From positions 496,001 through 560,000 of the forward strand of contig NZ_CP061309.1 in NCBI RefSeq assembly GCF_018687955.1: a stretch of 64,000 nucleotides of DNA, given 5' to 3'. The DNA is from Polynucleobacter ibericus (GTDB taxonomy: Bacteria; Pseudomonadota; Gammaproteobacteria; Burkholderiales; Burkholderiaceae). Both the position numbers and the translations under genes were made by a program. Positions 1-11,001 of this stretch are shown piece by piece; the stretch's first letter is position 1, and each line of letters opens with the position of its first letter. The notes under the pieces were generated by a model. That model was not told the origin of the DNA, searched no databases, and was given only the letters and a program-made list of their open reading frames with translations.

Positions 1-1
1 T

Positions 2-763
2 TCCAGTTCAACCCTAGCCATCCCTGAGGTCAGTGCAGTACCTCGCCATGTGGCAATCATCATGGATGGTAACGGTCGCTGGGCCAGCAAGCGCATGATG
101 CCTCGTGTTGCCGGGCATTCTGAAGGTTTGGGAGCTGTTCGTAAAATTGTTCAAGAGTGCCGCAAGCTAGGCGTTGAGTATTTAACAGTATTTGCTTTTA
201 GCTCTGAAAACTGGCGTCGCCCACCAGAAGAGGTGGGTTTCTTGATGAAGTTATTTTTGAAATCACTCAAGGGAGAAGTTTCTCGTTTAGCTGAGAACGA
301 TATTGCCTTGCGACTCATTGGCGACTTAAGCCGCTTTGATTCAGCCATCCAGGAGATGGTGGAGTTTTCCGAGAAAAAGACAGCGGGCTGCAAAGGTCTC
401 ACTTTTACGATTGCTGCAAACTATGGTGGACGTTGGGATATCTTGCAGGCAATGCGTCAATGCCTCACTGCCAATCCAAGCTTAAAGGCAGAACAGGTAA
501 CCGAGGAATTACTTCAACCTCATCTATCGATGGCTTACGCACCAGAGCCTGATTTATTCATTCGTACGGGTGGTGAGCAGCGTGTCAGTAATTTCTTGTT
601 ATGGCAATTGGCTTATACAGAGTTATATTTCACGGATGTTCTTTGGCCAGACTTTGATGAGCAAGAGTTGCACAAAGCATTTGAGTGGTTTAGTCAGCGT
701 GAACGCCGTTTTGGTCGTACTAGTGCTCAGCTTGCATCACAAGCTATGAGCGATGCAGTTTGA
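2..763 (+). CDS. uppS: Undecaprenyl diphosphate synthase, 5' end outside window
   Basis: Cis-prenyltransferase that adds isopentenyl diphosphate to farnesyl diphosphate to make the C55 lipid carrier for peptidoglycan and O-antigen. The frame is open to the window edge and reads a conserved N-terminal segment ([17 protein letters not shown]) before the GTG at 50, so the true start lies upstream and this copy is 5'-partial. The catalytic Asp sits in IIMDGNGRW, and the C-terminal signature [17 protein letters not shown] is intact. It is the first visible gene of the envelope super-operon, followed directly by cdsA. Confidence 0.96.
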   Translation, partial: SSSTLAIPEVSAVPRHVAIIMDGNGRWASKRMMPRVAGHSEGLGAVRKIVQECRKLGVEYLTVFAFSSENWRRPPEEVGFLMKLFLKSLKGEVSRLAENDIALRLIGDLSRFDSAIQEMVEFSEKKTAGCKGLTFTIAANYGGRWDILQAMRQCLTANPSLKAEQVTEELLQPHLSMAYAPEPDLFIRTGGEQRVSNFLLWQLAYTELYFTDVLWPDFDEQELHKAFEWFSQRERRFGRTSAQLASQAMSDAV

Positions 764-791
764 TGTAGTCCATTACAAAGCTCATTTCCCC

Positions 792-1619
792 ATGTTAAAA
801 ACCCGAGTCATTACTGCCCTTGTTCTAATGGCGGTGTTACTGCCTGTTTTGTTCTTGCTTCCACCGATTTATATTGGCGGTCTTTTTTTGGTGGCTATGC
901 TTGCTGCTGCCTGGGAGTGGAGTCGCTTGCTTACGCCTGAGGCAGGGCGTGCAGCCTGGATATACGCTTTATTTTGCTTGGTGATTATTTTATTTCTACT
1001 AGGTATGCAAAATGCTTCCTGGCAATTTGCCCTATTACTTCTAGCGGTCATCTTTTGGTTCTTTGTCGCACCTTTTTTATTGGCAAAAGGCATGAATCTT
1101 TCCTTGCAAAAGCTGCGACCTTTTTATGTGGTGCTCGGTTTAATTATTCTGCCGGCTACTTGGTTCTCATTAGTGTTCTTGCGTGAACTGGGTCTCATCT
1201 TTTTGCTTACTAGCATGGCGTTTGTTTGGGTGGCAGATATCGGCGCTTACTTTGTTGGTAAAGCTTTTGGTAAACGTAAGCTAGCCGAACAAATAAGCCC
1301 AGGAAAATCGATTGAAGGTGCCATTGGTGGCTTGGTGCTTTGTTATGTTTACGCGTTCTTATGTGTTTACTTTTTGCCTTTTGAGTCCACTTTGTTCGGT
1401 GCATGGGCCATTCGTTTTGGTTGGGTTCCATTGTTCCTGATGGTGACGGTACTAACTGCTTTCAGTATTTTTGGGGACTTGTTTGAGTCACAGTTAAAGC
1501 GTTTAGCTGGAGTGAAAGATTCCAGTCATTTATTACCAGGCCATGGGGGAGTATTGGATCGAGTGGATGCATTAATTCCGACTATGCCAATCGCAGCGCT
1601 TTTGGCAGGATTGGTGTGA
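792..1619 (+). CDS. cdsA: Phosphatidate cytidylyltransferase (CDP-diglyceride synthase)
   Basis: Integral inner-membrane enzyme that makes CDP-diacylglycerol from phosphatidic acid and CTP, the branch point of phospholipid synthesis. About eight hydrophobic segments are visible, and the C-terminal family signature is present ([13 protein letters not shown] then [11 protein letters not shown]). I start at ATG 792 ([11 protein letters not shown]), which matches the usual N-terminus. An in-frame ATG at 753 would add 13 atypical residues and overlap uppS. The stop TGA shares one base with the dxr start (TGATG), suggesting translational coupling. Confidence 0.95.
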   Translation: MLKTRVITALVLMAVLLPVLFLLPPIYIGGLFLVAMLAAAWEWSRLLTPEAGRAAWIYALFCLVIILFLLGMQNASWQFALLLLAVIFWFFVAPFLLAKGMNLSLQKLRPFYVVLGLIILPATWFSLVFLRELGLIFLLTSMAFVWVADIGAYFVGKAFGKRKLAEQISPGKSIEGAIGGLVLCYVYAFLCVYFLPFESTLFGAWAIRFGWVPLFLMVTVLTAFSIFGDLFESQLKRLAGVKDSSHLLPGHGGVLDRVDALIPTMPIAALLAGLV

Positions 1620-2815
1620 TGCCAGTAAAGCAGGTTGCCATCTTAGGTTCAACGGGATCTATTGGCGTCAATACGCTAGATGTTATTCGTGCTCACCCAG
1701 ATCGTTTTAATGTAGTTGCGCTGACTGCAGCAAAACAAGTGGATTTACTTGCGCAGCAATGTGCAGAATTTAAGCCGGCTATTGCCGTAGTGGCGGATGC
1801 AGATGGTGCAGCTCGCTTAAGCAAACTCTTGCTTGAAAAGCAAATTAATACTCAAGTACTTTATGGGCCACAAGCGTTAGTGAGTGCCGTTACTGAATCC
1901 AATTGCGATACTGTGATGGCAGCTATTGTGGGTGCGGCAGGATTAGTACCTGCATTGGCTGCAGCAAAAGCGGGCAAAAGAGTGCTGTTGGCTAACAAAG
2001 AGGCCTTGGTGATGTCTGGCGATATATTCATGCAGGCCATGAAACAGAGTGGCGGTGAGCTACTCCCTATCGATAGCGAACATAACGCCATCTTTCAATG
2101 CTTACCCGCTCAGTTTTCTAAAAATCCTCATCCTGCATTAGGGGTAGAGGAGTTATGGTTGACTGCTTCAGGCGGGCCATTTAGAAATACCCCACTCGAT
2201 GAGCTCGCAAACATTACTCCCGAGCAAGCTTGCGCGCATCCCAATTGGGTGATGGGTAGAAAAATTTCTGTGGATTCTGCGACGATGATGAACAAAGGTC
2301 TTGAGGTTATCGAGGCATTTTGGTTGTTTGGCTTGCCTTTGGAGAAAATTAAAGTATTAATTCATCCGCAAAGCGTAGTGCACTCAATGGTTCGTTATCG
2401 CGATGGTTCAGTATTGGCTCAATTAGGTCAGCCAGATATGCGTACCCCTATCGCTTATGGTCTTGCATGGCCAGAGCGCATTCATGCGGGAGTGGCGCCT
2501 CTGAGTTTGACGCAACTAGCATCATTAAGTTTTTCTGAGCCCGAACTAGAGCGCTTTCCTTGCCTTTCATTGGCGTTTGCAGCAGCTAAAAAAGGCGGCA
2601 CTGCGCCGGCAGTGCTTAACGCCGCCAATGAAGTTGCTGTTGCCGCTTTTCTGGATGACGGTTTGCCGTATCTACAAATTCCAATTGTGGTGGAGAAAGT
2701 GTTGAGTTCTATCCCCTCGGTTAATGCAGATTCACTGGAATTAATCTTAGACGTGGACGCGCGCGCTCGACACGCTGCGAAAGAAGTGGCAAAGGATATT
2801 CTTTGCAGGCATTAA
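1619..2815 (+). CDS. dxr: 1-deoxy-D-xylulose-5-phosphate reductoisomerase
   Basis: NADPH-dependent conversion of DXP to 2-C-methyl-D-erythritol 4-phosphate, the committed step of the MEP isoprenoid pathway that ultimately feeds uppS. The Rossmann motif GSTGSIG lies near residue 10; ANKEALV and the metal- and substrate-binding region [10 protein letters not shown] are present, as is the flexible-loop region around [15 protein letters not shown]. Length (about 398 aa) is normal. ATG 1619 overlaps the cdsA stop; a GTG three bases upstream is an alternative. The 3' end overlaps rseP by 13 nt. Confidence 0.97.
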   Translation: MPVKQVAILGSTGSIGVNTLDVIRAHPDRFNVVALTAAKQVDLLAQQCAEFKPAIAVVADADGAARLSKLLLEKQINTQVLYGPQALVSAVTESNCDTVMAAIVGAAGLVPALAAAKAGKRVLLANKEALVMSGDIFMQAMKQSGGELLPIDSEHNAIFQCLPAQFSKNPHPALGVEELWLTASGGPFRNTPLDELANITPEQACAHPNWVMGRKISVDSATMMNKGLEVIEAFWLFGLPLEKIKVLIHPQSVVHSMVRYRDGSVLAQLGQPDMRTPIAYGLAWPERIHAGVAPLSLTQLASLSFSEPELERFPCLSLAFAAAKKGGTAPAVLNAANEVAVAAFLDDGLPYLQIPIVVEKVLSSIPSVNADSLELILDVDARARHAAKEVAKDILCRH

Positions 2816-3936
2816 TTACTCTTGCTGCATTTTTGCTGACCTTAGGAGTATTAGTCAGCTTTCATGAGTTTGGCCATTTTTTAGCAGCTCGCTGTTGCGG
2901 GGTGCGCGTACTCCGCTTCGCAATTGGATTTGGTAAGCCGTTGTTTACTTATCATGCAAAAAATAAAACAGAGTGGGTATTGGCTTCCATCCCATTGGGT
3001 GGCTATGTGAAGTTGCTTAATGGTCGGGATTCTCAGCAAGTCATTACGCCAACTGAAGAGTTCCAGTCTTTTGATCGCAAGCCACTTTGGCAACGCTCCA
3101 TGATCGTGGCTGCAGGTCCATTTGCCAATTTTTTCCTGGCAATCCTCTTTTTTGCCCTAATTTATATATCTGGCGCCCCTCAATTGCCGGCAGTTCTGCA
3201 AAGCCCTCCTGAGAATTCTGTTGCAGCCAAGCTCGGGTTGACAGCTGGGGATCGGGTTATTGGATGGCAGGATTTAGGCTCTAGTCAGGATAACGTGCCC
3301 CTTTTTGGTGATTTTGAACCTGTTCGTAGTTGGAATGCATTGCGTTGGAGTTTGATGGATGCACTTACTGGGGAAAATGGATTCACTTTGGAGCTTCAAA
3401 CCCCTGAGGGAGGTAGCTCGGTAAAAACCTTTTATGCCAAAGATTTGCCCAAAATCACCCCCGATAAGGATCCAATGCTGGCTTTGGGAATTCTGCCGTT
3501 AGTAACGCCCTTGACCCAGTGGCAGGATCTGAAATTGGGGCCGATGGATGCGCTCATCTTTGCATCTGAGAGGGTGTGGGTCATTACCAAGGTATCTACA
3601 AGGCTAATGGCTGGATTATTTACTGGAAATACCTCCTTAAAACAGCTGGGTGGACCAATTAGCATTGCAGATATGGCTGGTAAATCAGCTCAGGTGGGAT
3701 GGCAGCCATTTTTAGCCTTTTTAGCACTTATGAGTATTAGCATTGGTTTGCTCAATTTGCTGCCTTTTCCGATGCTTGATGGGGGTCAGCTACTGTATGA
3801 TGCATGGGAGTTGGTTGCCGGTAAGCGGATTTCGACATCAATGCAAGAACAGCTCCAAAAAGTGGGCTTTATTTTGCTGATTTCTATGTCATTGCTGGCC
3901 TTGTTTAACGATTTACAACGCTACATTTCGCCTTGA
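2803..3936 (+). CDS. rseP: RIP zinc metalloprotease RseP (site-2 protease)
   Basis: Inner-membrane protease that cleaves anti-sigma factors and remnant signal peptides within the membrane in the envelope stress response. The zinc motif HEFGH is in the first membrane segment (about residue 22), a PDZ-like region follows in the middle, and the second catalytic motif [11 protein letters not shown] is near the C-terminus. At 377 aa it is shorter than the roughly 450 aa two-PDZ E. coli protein, so one PDZ domain may be reduced. TTG start at 2803 lies inside the 3' end of dxr, and no better ATG precedes the HExxH helix. Confidence 0.95.
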   Translation: MQALITLAAFLLTLGVLVSFHEFGHFLAARCCGVRVLRFAIGFGKPLFTYHAKNKTEWVLASIPLGGYVKLLNGRDSQQVITPTEEFQSFDRKPLWQRSMIVAAGPFANFFLAILFFALIYISGAPQLPAVLQSPPENSVAAKLGLTAGDRVIGWQDLGSSQDNVPLFGDFEPVRSWNALRWSLMDALTGENGFTLELQTPEGGSSVKTFYAKDLPKITPDKDPMLALGILPLVTPLTQWQDLKLGPMDALIFASERVWVITKVSTRLMAGLFTGNTSLKQLGGPISIADMAGKSAQVGWQPFLAFLALMSISIGLLNLLPFPMLDGGQLLYDAWELVAGKRISTSMQEQLQKVGFILLISMSLLALFNDLQRYISP

Positions 3937-6281
3937 ATTCTCTGACACATTCTTTCCGTATTTTTGCTCGTTTCATTGCCCAAATCTTGGTATTTTCTGT
4001 GCTCGGATTGAGTTTAGGCGCATCTGCAGCTGATTCTTTTGTGGTGAAAGATATTCGTGTTGAAGGTTTGCAGCGCGTCGAGCCGGGAACGGTATTTAGC
4101 TATTTACCCGTTCAAGTAGGTGAAACCTTTACAGAAGAGAAGGGTGCTGAATCTATTAAAGCGCTCTACAGCACTGGGTTTTTTAGGGATGTTCAAATTC
4201 AGGCGCAAGGCAATCTTCTGATCGTTATCGTTGAAGAGCGACCAACAATTTCCCGCATTGAATTTACTGGCATGAAAGAGTTCGATCCTGAGCTCGTACG
4301 CAAATCTTTAAAAACAGTGGGCGTAGCCGAAGCGCGTTTTTACGATAAAGCGTTGATCGATAAAGCTGAACAAGAATTAAAGCGCCAATACGTTGGTAAA
4401 GGTTTGTATGCATCGGAGATCGTTGCTACTGTTACTCCTGTTGAGCGCAATCAAGTGGCCGTTTACTTCAACGTCGATGAAGGGCCTGTAGCGAAAATTC
4501 AAGAAATTAACTTCATTGGTAATGAAGTATTTAGCGAAAGCACTTTAAAAAGTGAGATGCAGTTAAAAACTGGTGGATGGTTATCTTGGTACAGTAAAGA
4601 TAATCTCTATTCCAAGCAAAAACTGACTGCGGACTTGGAAGCTATTCGCTCGTACTATCTTAATCGTGGTTATCTTGAGTTTGTGATTGAGTCTACTCAG
4701 GCTTCAATTACGCCAGATAAAAAAGGCATCTATCTCACGATAAGTATTCGCGAGGGTAAGAAATTTACCGTAAAGGATGTTCGTTTGGCTGGAGATACTC
4801 TAGGCAAAGAGTCTGAATTAATGCAGTTGGTTCGATTAAAGCCAGGCGATACTTTTTCTTCTGCACGCTTGACTGAGAGTACCAAGGCGATTGCAGAAAT
4901 CTTGGGCTCCTATGGTTATGCTTTTGCAAACATTAATCCGCAACCTGATATTCGTCGCGATGTAGCAGAGGTGGATATCACATTAGTAGTTGATCCAGGT
5001 CGCCGTATTTATGTGCGTCAAGTAGCCATTTCTGGAAATGCTAAAACTCGCGATATGGTTATTCGTCGCGAAATGCGTCAGTTTGAGAGTTCTTGGTTTG
5101 ATAGTGACAAAGTCGAGCTTTCCAAAAAGCGCCTTGGACGCTTAGGCTACTTTACTGAGACCGATATCACCACGGAAGATGTACCTGGTTCGCCAGATCA
5201 AGTGGATGTCAACGTAAAAGTTACAGAAAAACCTACTGGCGCGATTACGCTTGGTGCAGGCTTTTCTTCAACAGAGAAATTGATTTTATCTGCCGGTATC
5301 AATCAAGATAACGCCTTCGGTACTGGTACGTCAGTTGGCTTGAATTTCTCCTTGGGTAAGATTAATCAAAGCTTAGCCCTATCCAACTACGACCCTTACT
5401 TTACTGAGGATGGCATTAGCCGCTATACCGATATTTTCTATCGATCATCAAAGCCGCTCTATTACGTTGGCGATCCTGATTATCAAATCAAGTCAGTTGG
5501 CTCCAACATTAAATTCGGTGTTCCTTACACAGAAGTCGATAGAGTCTTTTTTGGAACTGGAATTGAAGCGTTTCAAATCCAAACCACCATCAACACACCG
5601 CAGCCTTACTTAAATTACGCCCAGAGTTACGGTATTGCCGCCCCTGGTTATCCTGCTACCTTGACTACTTACAATGTGCCGCTGACTGTTGGTTGGGCGC
5701 GGGACGGACGAGATAGCACGCTTATTCCATCCACTGGTTCATTGGAGCAATTATCAGCAGAGGTTGGTACGCCGGTTGGTAATATGACTTTTTATCGTTT
5801 ATTTGGACAGTACCAAAAATATCACTCGTTCTCAAAGGGCAATATCTTGTCCTTTAACGGTGAGGTTGGGTACGGAGAGCAGTACGGCAATAATCCCTTC
5901 CCGATTACGAAGAACTACTTCGTTGGTGGTATCGGCTCTGTCCGTGGCTACTCGCCAGGATCTTTAGGTCCACAGTATTACAACACGGCAATTGGCTCAT
6001 ATCAGCCAACTGGCGGGCAGTCCAAGATTGTGACTAACGTGGAATACACCTTCCCAGTTCCAGGCTCAGGCGTTGATAAAACACTTCGCTTATTTACCTT
6101 TGTTGACGGTGGTAATGCCTTCGGGGAGAATATCAATTTAGTCTTAAATTACTCATACGGAATGGGTTTATCATGGATATCACCGCTAGGTCCGCTGAAA
6201 TTTAGCTACGGTATTCCTTACAAGCCTTACCCATCCGCCAATGTTCAGCGTTTGCAGTTCCAGGTAGGTACTGCGTTTTAA
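3933..6281 (+). CDS. bamA: Outer membrane protein assembly factor BamA
   Basis: Omp85-family beta-barrel that inserts outer-membrane proteins. A signal peptide (about 32 residues ending in a GASA-like region before ADSFVVKDIRVEG) is followed by five POTRA domains (about 34-440) and a C-terminal 16-strand barrel with the conserved VRGY motif (GSVRGYSPGSLGP) and a terminal aromatic residue (VGTAF). Length 782 aa fits the family. The TTG start overlaps the rseP stop by four bases (TTGA), a coupling arrangement seen repeatedly in this operon. Confidence 0.97.
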   Translation: MNSLTHSFRIFARFIAQILVFSVLGLSLGASAADSFVVKDIRVEGLQRVEPGTVFSYLPVQVGETFTEEKGAESIKALYSTGFFRDVQIQAQGNLLIVIVEERPTISRIEFTGMKEFDPELVRKSLKTVGVAEARFYDKALIDKAEQELKRQYVGKGLYASEIVATVTPVERNQVAVYFNVDEGPVAKIQEINFIGNEVFSESTLKSEMQLKTGGWLSWYSKDNLYSKQKLTADLEAIRSYYLNRGYLEFVIESTQASITPDKKGIYLTISIREGKKFTVKDVRLAGDTLGKESELMQLVRLKPGDTFSSARLTESTKAIAEILGSYGYAFANINPQPDIRRDVAEVDITLVVDPGRRIYVRQVAISGNAKTRDMVIRREMRQFESSWFDSDKVELSKKRLGRLGYFTETDITTEDVPGSPDQVDVNVKVTEKPTGAITLGAGFSSTEKLILSAGINQDNAFGTGTSVGLNFSLGKINQSLALSNYDPYFTEDGISRYTDIFYRSSKPLYYVGDPDYQIKSVGSNIKFGVPYTEVDRVFFGTGIEAFQIQTTINTPQPYLNYAQSYGIAAPGYPATLTTYNVPLTVGWARDGRDSTLIPSTGSLEQLSAEVGTPVGNMTFYRLFGQYQKYHSFSKGNILSFNGEVGYGEQYGNNPFPITKNYFVGGIGSVRGYSPGSLGPQYYNTAIGSYQPTGGQSKIVTNVEYTFPVPGSGVDKTLRLFTFVDGGNAFGENINLVLNYSYGMGLSWISPLGPLKFSYGIPYKPYPSANVQRLQFQVGTAF

Positions 6282-6299
6282 TTGTTTAAGGAAAGTTTT

Positions 6300-6827
6300 A
6301 TGAAGCTTCATCAATCTTTTAAATGGATTCAAATTAGCGTAGTTGCTGCAATAGCAACTATTGCAGCTCCTCAGGTTTTTGCTCAAGATGCGGGAACACG
6401 TGTTGCAGTTGTGAACTCAGAAAAAGTATTTAACGAGTCTAACTTAGCCAAAGCAATGCAAACACGTTTGCAAAACGAATTTACTAAACGTCAAAATGAT
6501 TTGCGTGATAGCGCTCAAAAAATTAAGTCTGCTGCCGAGAAGCTTGATCGTGATGCTGCAGTAATGAATGAAGCTGAGCGTGTTCGTCGTCAGCGTGAGT
6601 TGGCTGATCAAGATCGCGAATTACAACGCAAGCAACGTGAATTTACCGAAGATTTGAACCAGCGCACTTTTGAAGAGCGCGCGAAGATTGCTGAAAAAGC
6701 GAACTTGGTATTAAAGCAAATTGCTGAACAAAGAAAAATTGACCTCATCGTTCAAGAAGCAGCTTATGCCAGCCCTAAGGCTGATGTAACCGATGACGTT
6801 ATCAAGGCTTTAAATAGCCAGAAATAA
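6300..6827 (+). CDS. skp: Periplasmic chaperone Skp/OmpH family
   Basis: Small periplasmic holdase that keeps unfolded outer-membrane proteins soluble on their way to BamA. The sequence shows a cleavable signal peptide (about 28 residues, ending near QVFAQDAG) and a long charged coiled-coil-like helical region (about residues 50-135) rich in K, R, E and Q. I start at ATG 6300, which follows a good AAGGAAAG site. A TTG at 6282 would add six residues ahead of it. Position between bamA and lpxD is the standard proteobacterial arrangement. Confidence 0.92.
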   Translation: MKLHQSFKWIQISVVAAIATIAAPQVFAQDAGTRVAVVNSEKVFNESNLAKAMQTRLQNEFTKRQNDLRDSAQKIKSAAEKLDRDAAVMNEAERVRRQRELADQDRELQRKQREFTEDLNQRTFEERAKIAEKANLVLKQIAEQRKIDLIVQEAAYASPKADVTDDVIKALNSQK

Positions 6828-6832
6828 GTTTT

Positions 6833-7900
6833 ATGCCGACCGCCATTGAGCTGGCCGAACAGTTTCAAGCAAGCTTGGTGGGCGAAGCTTCCCACACATT
6901 TGCTGGCCTCGCTCCTTTGGAGCGAGCGCAGTCGGATCAAATATCCTTTCTTTCCAATCCGCTTTATAGGCAACAGGCTAGTGATAGTGCTGCAGGCGCA
7001 TTGATTGTTAGTCAGTCTGATTTAGAGTTCTTGCAGGCTAATCCCAGCGCAAATTCTGCTAAGCGGGTCTACTTTGTCTCCAAAAATCCATACGCAACTT
7101 TTGCCAGAATGGCTCAGCACTTTGCAAAAGCAAGTAGTCCAGTTCATGCGCCCGGAATTCATCCAAGCGCAGTGATCGATGCTACCGCCATCGTTCCATC
7201 CTCTTGTCATATAGGCCCATTTGTGCAAATTGGTGCGGGTGTAAAGCTCGGTGAGCGCGTTGCTATTTTAGGAAACACCAGTATTGCAAAAGATAGTGTG
7301 ATTGCAGGCGATACGCTGATCTACCCATCCGTTTCCATTTATTACAGCACTCAAATTGGTGAGCGCTGCATTATTCATAGCGGCGCAGTGATCGGCGCAG
7401 ATGGTTTTGGTTTTGCGCCTGATTTTTCCGCTACTGGTGGTGAGTGGGTCAAGATTCCGCAAACGGGTAGAGTGGTCATTGGTGATGATGTAGAAATTGG
7501 CGCTTCGACAACGATTGATCGTGGCGCAATGAGTGACACCAGTATTGGCGCTGGAACGAAAATTGATAACCAAGTGCAAATTGCACATAATGTGGTGATT
7601 GGGAGTTGCTGTGTGGTAGCAGGTTGCGCTGCAATTTCTGGCAGTACCAAGATTGGTAATTTCTGCATCATCGGAGGCGCAGCTAACTTTGCAGGTCATC
7701 TGACTATTGCTGATAGAACAACGGTTTCTGGAAATACTTCCATTATTCGCTCCATCTCAGAGCCGGGTCAGCATTTCACGGGTGTATATCCATCAATGCT
7801 GCATAGTGCTTGGGAGAAAAATGCTGCTATTTTGCGTGGCCTAGATAAAATACGTCAGCGCTTGCGCTTACTGGATAAAAACAAATCTACTGAGTCATAG
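6833..7900 (+). CDS. lpxD: UDP-3-O-(3-hydroxyacyl)glucosamine N-acyltransferase
   Basis: Third committed step of lipid A synthesis, acylating the 2-amino group of UDP-3-O-acyl-glucosamine with 3-hydroxyacyl-ACP. It has an N-terminal uridine-binding domain (1-100), then left-handed beta-helix hexapeptide repeats (about 105-320) with the catalytic-His region [13 protein letters not shown], and a short C-terminal helix. 355 aa is normal. It starts five bases after skp. In-frame continuity through the repeats shows no break. Confidence 0.96.
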   Translation: MPTAIELAEQFQASLVGEASHTFAGLAPLERAQSDQISFLSNPLYRQQASDSAAGALIVSQSDLEFLQANPSANSAKRVYFVSKNPYATFARMAQHFAKASSPVHAPGIHPSAVIDATAIVPSSCHIGPFVQIGAGVKLGERVAILGNTSIAKDSVIAGDTLIYPSVSIYYSTQIGERCIIHSGAVIGADGFGFAPDFSATGGEWVKIPQTGRVVIGDDVEIGASTTIDRGAMSDTSIGAGTKIDNQVQIAHNVVIGSCCVVAGCAAISGSTKIGNFCIIGGAANFAGHLTIADRTTVSGNTSIIRSISEPGQHFTGVYPSMLHSAWEKNAAILRGLDKIRQRLRLLDKNKSTES

Positions 7901-7945
7901 GGCTCTGTAATCTAAAACCAATATTCACTTCTAAGCAGGTTATTT

Positions 7946-8395
7946 ATGAGCACACCAATCGCAATTGATATCAACAAGATTCTTAAATTACTGCCGCATC
8001 GCTATCCATTTCTGCTGGTAGACCGCGTTCTAGAAATTACTCCACGTGAGACGATTACAGCATTAAAAAATGTGACTATGAATGAGCCATTTTTTCAGGG
8101 GCATTTCCCCGATTTTCCGGTAATGCCTGGGGTGCTGATCATTGAGGCATTAGCTCAGACGGCCGCTTTACTTACTTTCTCTGAAGAGCGTGCTGAGGAT
8201 GCGATTTATTATTTCGCCGGTATCGATGGTGCGCGCTTTAAAAAGCCAGTATTGCCTGGTGATCAACTGATTATGACTGCCAAGTTAGAGCGTGGTCGTG
8301 CAGGTATTTATAAGTTTGCAGTACAGGCAACTGTTGATGGTGAAATTGCTGCAGAGGCCAACATCACTTGTGCGGTACGTACGAAAGGCGCGTAA
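7946..8395 (+). CDS. fabZ: 3-hydroxyacyl-ACP dehydratase FabZ
   Basis: Hot-dog fold dehydratase that removes water from 3-hydroxyacyl-ACP in fatty acid elongation, competing with LpxA/LpxD for the same substrate, hence its place in the lpx operon. The opening [16 protein letters not shown] and the active-site segment [20 protein letters not shown] hold the catalytic His and Glu. 149 aa. The stop overlaps the next start by one base (TAATG). Confidence 0.96.
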   Translation: MSTPIAIDINKILKLLPHRYPFLLVDRVLEITPRETITALKNVTMNEPFFQGHFPDFPVMPGVLIIEALAQTAALLTFSEERAEDAIYYFAGIDGARFKKPVLPGDQLIMTAKLERGRAGIYKFAVQATVDGEIAAEANITCAVRTKGA

Positions 8396-9192
8396 TGACT
8401 CGGATTCATGCATCTGCTGTAGTAGACAGTAAGGCTGAACTAGCTAGTGACGTTGAAATTGGCCCATATTCGGTTATTGGTCCGAACGTCAAAATCGGCG
8501 CTGGAACCAAGATTGGTTCTCATACTGTGATTGAGGGCCATACAACCATTGGCAAAGAGAATAATTTTGCACATTTTGCTGCTATTGGTGGCGCCCCACA
8601 GGATATGAAGTACCGCGGCGAGCCAACTCAATTATTTATTGGCGATCGCAATACCATCCGCGAATTCACGACGATTCATACAGGTACATCGCAAGATGTC
8701 GGCATTACTCGGATTGGTAATGACAACTGGATCATGGCCTATGTTCACATTGCCCATGATTGTCAGGTTGGTAATCACACCATTTTCTCAAGCAATGCAC
8801 AGATTGCTGGCCATGTTCAGGTTGAGGATTGGGCCATCATGGGTGGCATGTCTGGTGTTCATCAATTTGTTCGCATCGGTCAACACGCCATGTTAGGTGG
8901 CGCATCTGCCTTAGTGCAAGATATTCCGCCATTTGTTATTGCTGCTGGTGATAAAGCTTCCCCGCATGGAATTAATGTAGAAGGTCTTAAGCGACGCGGT
9001 TTCTCAAGCGAGACGATTTCTGCTTTGCGTCAGGCGTATAAAGTTTTATACAAAGATGGCCTCAGTTTTGAGGATGCCAAAGTAGAGATCCAGAAGATGG
9101 TGGTTGCGTCTGCCGCAGATGCTGCTACTGCTGAAAAGCTTGCGCAGTTCCATGATTTTATTGCCGCCTCAACGCGCGGCATTATCCGTTAA
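8395..9192 (+). CDS. lpxA: Acyl-ACP--UDP-N-acetylglucosamine O-acyltransferase
   Basis: First step of lipid A synthesis, transferring a 3-hydroxyacyl chain to the 3-OH of UDP-GlcNAc. Hexapeptide-repeat beta-helix (about 1-190) with the catalytic-His motif [11 protein letters not shown], then a C-terminal helical domain. I start at ATG 8395 ([12 protein letters not shown], 265 aa), overlapping the fabZ stop by one base; an upstream in-frame start would add nine residues that read fabZ sequence in another frame. Confidence 0.96.
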   Translation: MTRIHASAVVDSKAELASDVEIGPYSVIGPNVKIGAGTKIGSHTVIEGHTTIGKENNFAHFAAIGGAPQDMKYRGEPTQLFIGDRNTIREFTTIHTGTSQDVGITRIGNDNWIMAYVHIAHDCQVGNHTIFSSNAQIAGHVQVEDWAIMGGMSGVHQFVRIGQHAMLGGASALVQDIPPFVIAAGDKASPHGINVEGLKRRGFSSETISALRQAYKVLYKDGLSFEDAKVEIQKMVVASAADAATAEKLAQFHDFIAASTRGIIR

Positions 9193-9202
9193 CGGAATTG
9201 CC

Positions 9203-10408
9203 TTGCCAAAGTTAGCTTGTGTAGCTGGAGAACCCTCTGGTGACTTATTGGCTGCGCCAGTTCTGGGCGCGCTAAATCAAATACCGGATATGGCCGGGCT
9301 TGAGGTGTATGGCATTGGCGGTCCACGCATGCAGGCTGAAGGTATGCGCTCTGATTGGCCCATGGAAACTTTGAGTGTGCGTGGTTATGTGGAGGCCATA
9401 AAACAGCTTCCAGCGATTCTGAAGTTGCGTAAAGAGCTTATTCAAAATCTCCTTCATGAAGGCCGACCTGATGTCTATCTGGGTGTTGATGCACCTGACT
9501 TTAATTTGGGTGTTGAATTAGAGTTACGTAACGCAGGTATTCCGACTTTGCATTTAGTCTCACCCTCAATTTGGGCATGGCGCGCAGGGCGCATTAAGAA
9601 GATTTCCCAAGCAGTAGAGCGCATGCTCTGCATCTTCCCCTTTGAAACCGAAATCTATGACAAGGCTGGTGTTGCTTCTACCTATGTAGGACATCCATTG
9701 GCTAGTGAGATTCCGCTTGAGCCAAATACCTATCAAGCTAGAGAAAAATTAAGTCAGCATCTAAAAATGTCTGCTGCATCTTTGGATGGATTGGTAGTGG
9801 CGGTCTTACCTGGCAGTCGTGGCTCCGAGATTGAACTCATTGCCCCAGTCTTTTTTGAAACCATGCAGCTTCTATCTGAGAGATTAAAAGGTCAGAAGCT
9901 CCATTTTTTAATTCCGGTGGCAACCCCGCGATTACGTGAACCCCTTGAGCAACTATTACTCAAGGCTAAGAACATAAATCCAGAGATACAAATTCATTTG
10001 CTAGATGGTATGGCTGATGAAGTGCTTGAAGCAGCTGATGTTGTTCTTATTGCTAGCGGCACTGCAACTTTACAAGCAGCTTTATGGAAAAAGCCCATGG
10101 TGATTTCTTATAAGGTGCCTTGGTTGACAGCACAGATCATGAAGCGTCAGGGTTACTTACCTTATGTTGGCTTACCAAATATATTGTGCGGCGAGTTTGT
10201 TGTTCCCGAGCTGCTTCAGAATGATGCCACCCCTGAGAAGCTCGCTAATGCATTGCAAGAATGGCTAGACCATCCAGCTAAGGTTACTAAACTCAAAGAG
10301 CGTTTTGCGCAGATGCATGAAACTCTGCGTCGTCCTACTGGTTTATTGGTTGCGCAAGCAGTAGCACAAACGATTGCTAATCAACGCAAGAACAAAAGCA
10401 GCGTATGA
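9203..10408 (+). CDS. lpxB: Lipid-A-disaccharide synthase
   Basis: GT19 glycosyltransferase joining UDP-2,3-diacylglucosamine to lipid X to form the lipid A disaccharide at the inner membrane. The N-terminal [16 protein letters not shown] segment and the [14 protein letters not shown] and GHPLASEIP blocks are typical, as is the C-terminal [11 protein letters not shown] motif. No ATG fits the family N-terminus. TTG 9203, just before [13 protein letters not shown], gives about 401 aa and avoids a long overlap with lpxA; an ATG in this frame inside lpxA (9104) would add 33 unlikely residues. The 3' end overlaps rnhB by four bases (ATGA). Confidence 0.93.
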   Translation: MPKLACVAGEPSGDLLAAPVLGALNQIPDMAGLEVYGIGGPRMQAEGMRSDWPMETLSVRGYVEAIKQLPAILKLRKELIQNLLHEGRPDVYLGVDAPDFNLGVELELRNAGIPTLHLVSPSIWAWRAGRIKKISQAVERMLCIFPFETEIYDKAGVASTYVGHPLASEIPLEPNTYQAREKLSQHLKMSAASLDGLVVAVLPGSRGSEIELIAPVFFETMQLLSERLKGQKLHFLIPVATPRLREPLEQLLLKAKNINPEIQIHLLDGMADEVLEAADVVLIASGTATLQAALWKKPMVISYKVPWLTAQIMKRQGYLPYVGLPNILCGEFVVPELLQNDATPEKLANALQEWLDHPAKVTKLKERFAQMHETLRRPTGLLVAQAVAQTIANQRKNKSSV

Positions 10409-10998
10409 ACCACATCTGGGTCTGTGGAGTGGATGAGGCGGGGCGTGGCCCACTGGTTGGTGCAGTGGTGGCTGGTGCAGTAGTACTGGACCCCAATAAT
10501 CCTATTGAGGGTCTGAAAGATTCCAAGAAGTTAACTGCTGCTCGCCGTGAATATCTCTATGAGCAGATCATGGAAAAGGCAAAAGCCTGGGGTGTAGGTG
10601 AAGCCAGTCCAGCAGAAATTGATGAGATCAATATTTTGCAGGCCACTATGTTGGCAATGCGTCGTGCTATTGAAGATCTCACTACTCGCTTAGGCACATG
10701 GCCTGATAAAGCTTTAATTGATGGTAATCGTTGTCCTGAGTTACCGATTGCTGCAGAAGCAATTATTAAAGGTGATGCTAAAGAGCCCGCAATTTCTGCT
10801 GCATCCATAATTGCTAAAGTAACTCGTGACCACCAAATGATGTCACTACATGAACGTCATCCTGAATATGGCTTTGCCCAGCACATGGGTTATCCGACTG
10901 AAGCCCATTTTGCGGCACTTCAACAATATGGCGCTTGCGATCAACATCGACGGAGCTTTTCACCGGTGCGTAAAGTGCTTGAGTCAAATACTAAATAA
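10405..10998 (+). CDS. rnhB: Ribonuclease HII
   Basis: Endonuclease that cleaves the RNA strand of RNA/DNA hybrids and starts removal of misincorporated ribonucleotides. The start reads [19 protein letters not shown], carrying the first two metal-binding acidic residues; LIDGNRCP and [11 protein letters not shown] contain further conserved positions. 197 aa is normal. It is translationally coupled to lpxB through ATGA, the usual lpxB-rnhB pairing. Confidence 0.96.
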   Translation: MNHIWVCGVDEAGRGPLVGAVVAGAVVLDPNNPIEGLKDSKKLTAARREYLYEQIMEKAKAWGVGEASPAEIDEINILQATMLAMRRAIEDLTTRLGTWPDKALIDGNRCPELPIAAEAIIKGDAKEPAISAASIIAKVTRDHQMMSLHERHPEYGFAQHMGYPTEAHFAALQQYGACDQHRRSFSPVRKVLESNTK

Positions 10999-11001
10999 GT
11001 T

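Noticed and set aside
7268..7699. 143-aa and 98-aa minus-strand frames inside lpxD
   Set aside because: They mirror the hexapeptide repeats of lpxD, whose own frame is intact and conserved; repeated composition explains the missing stops.
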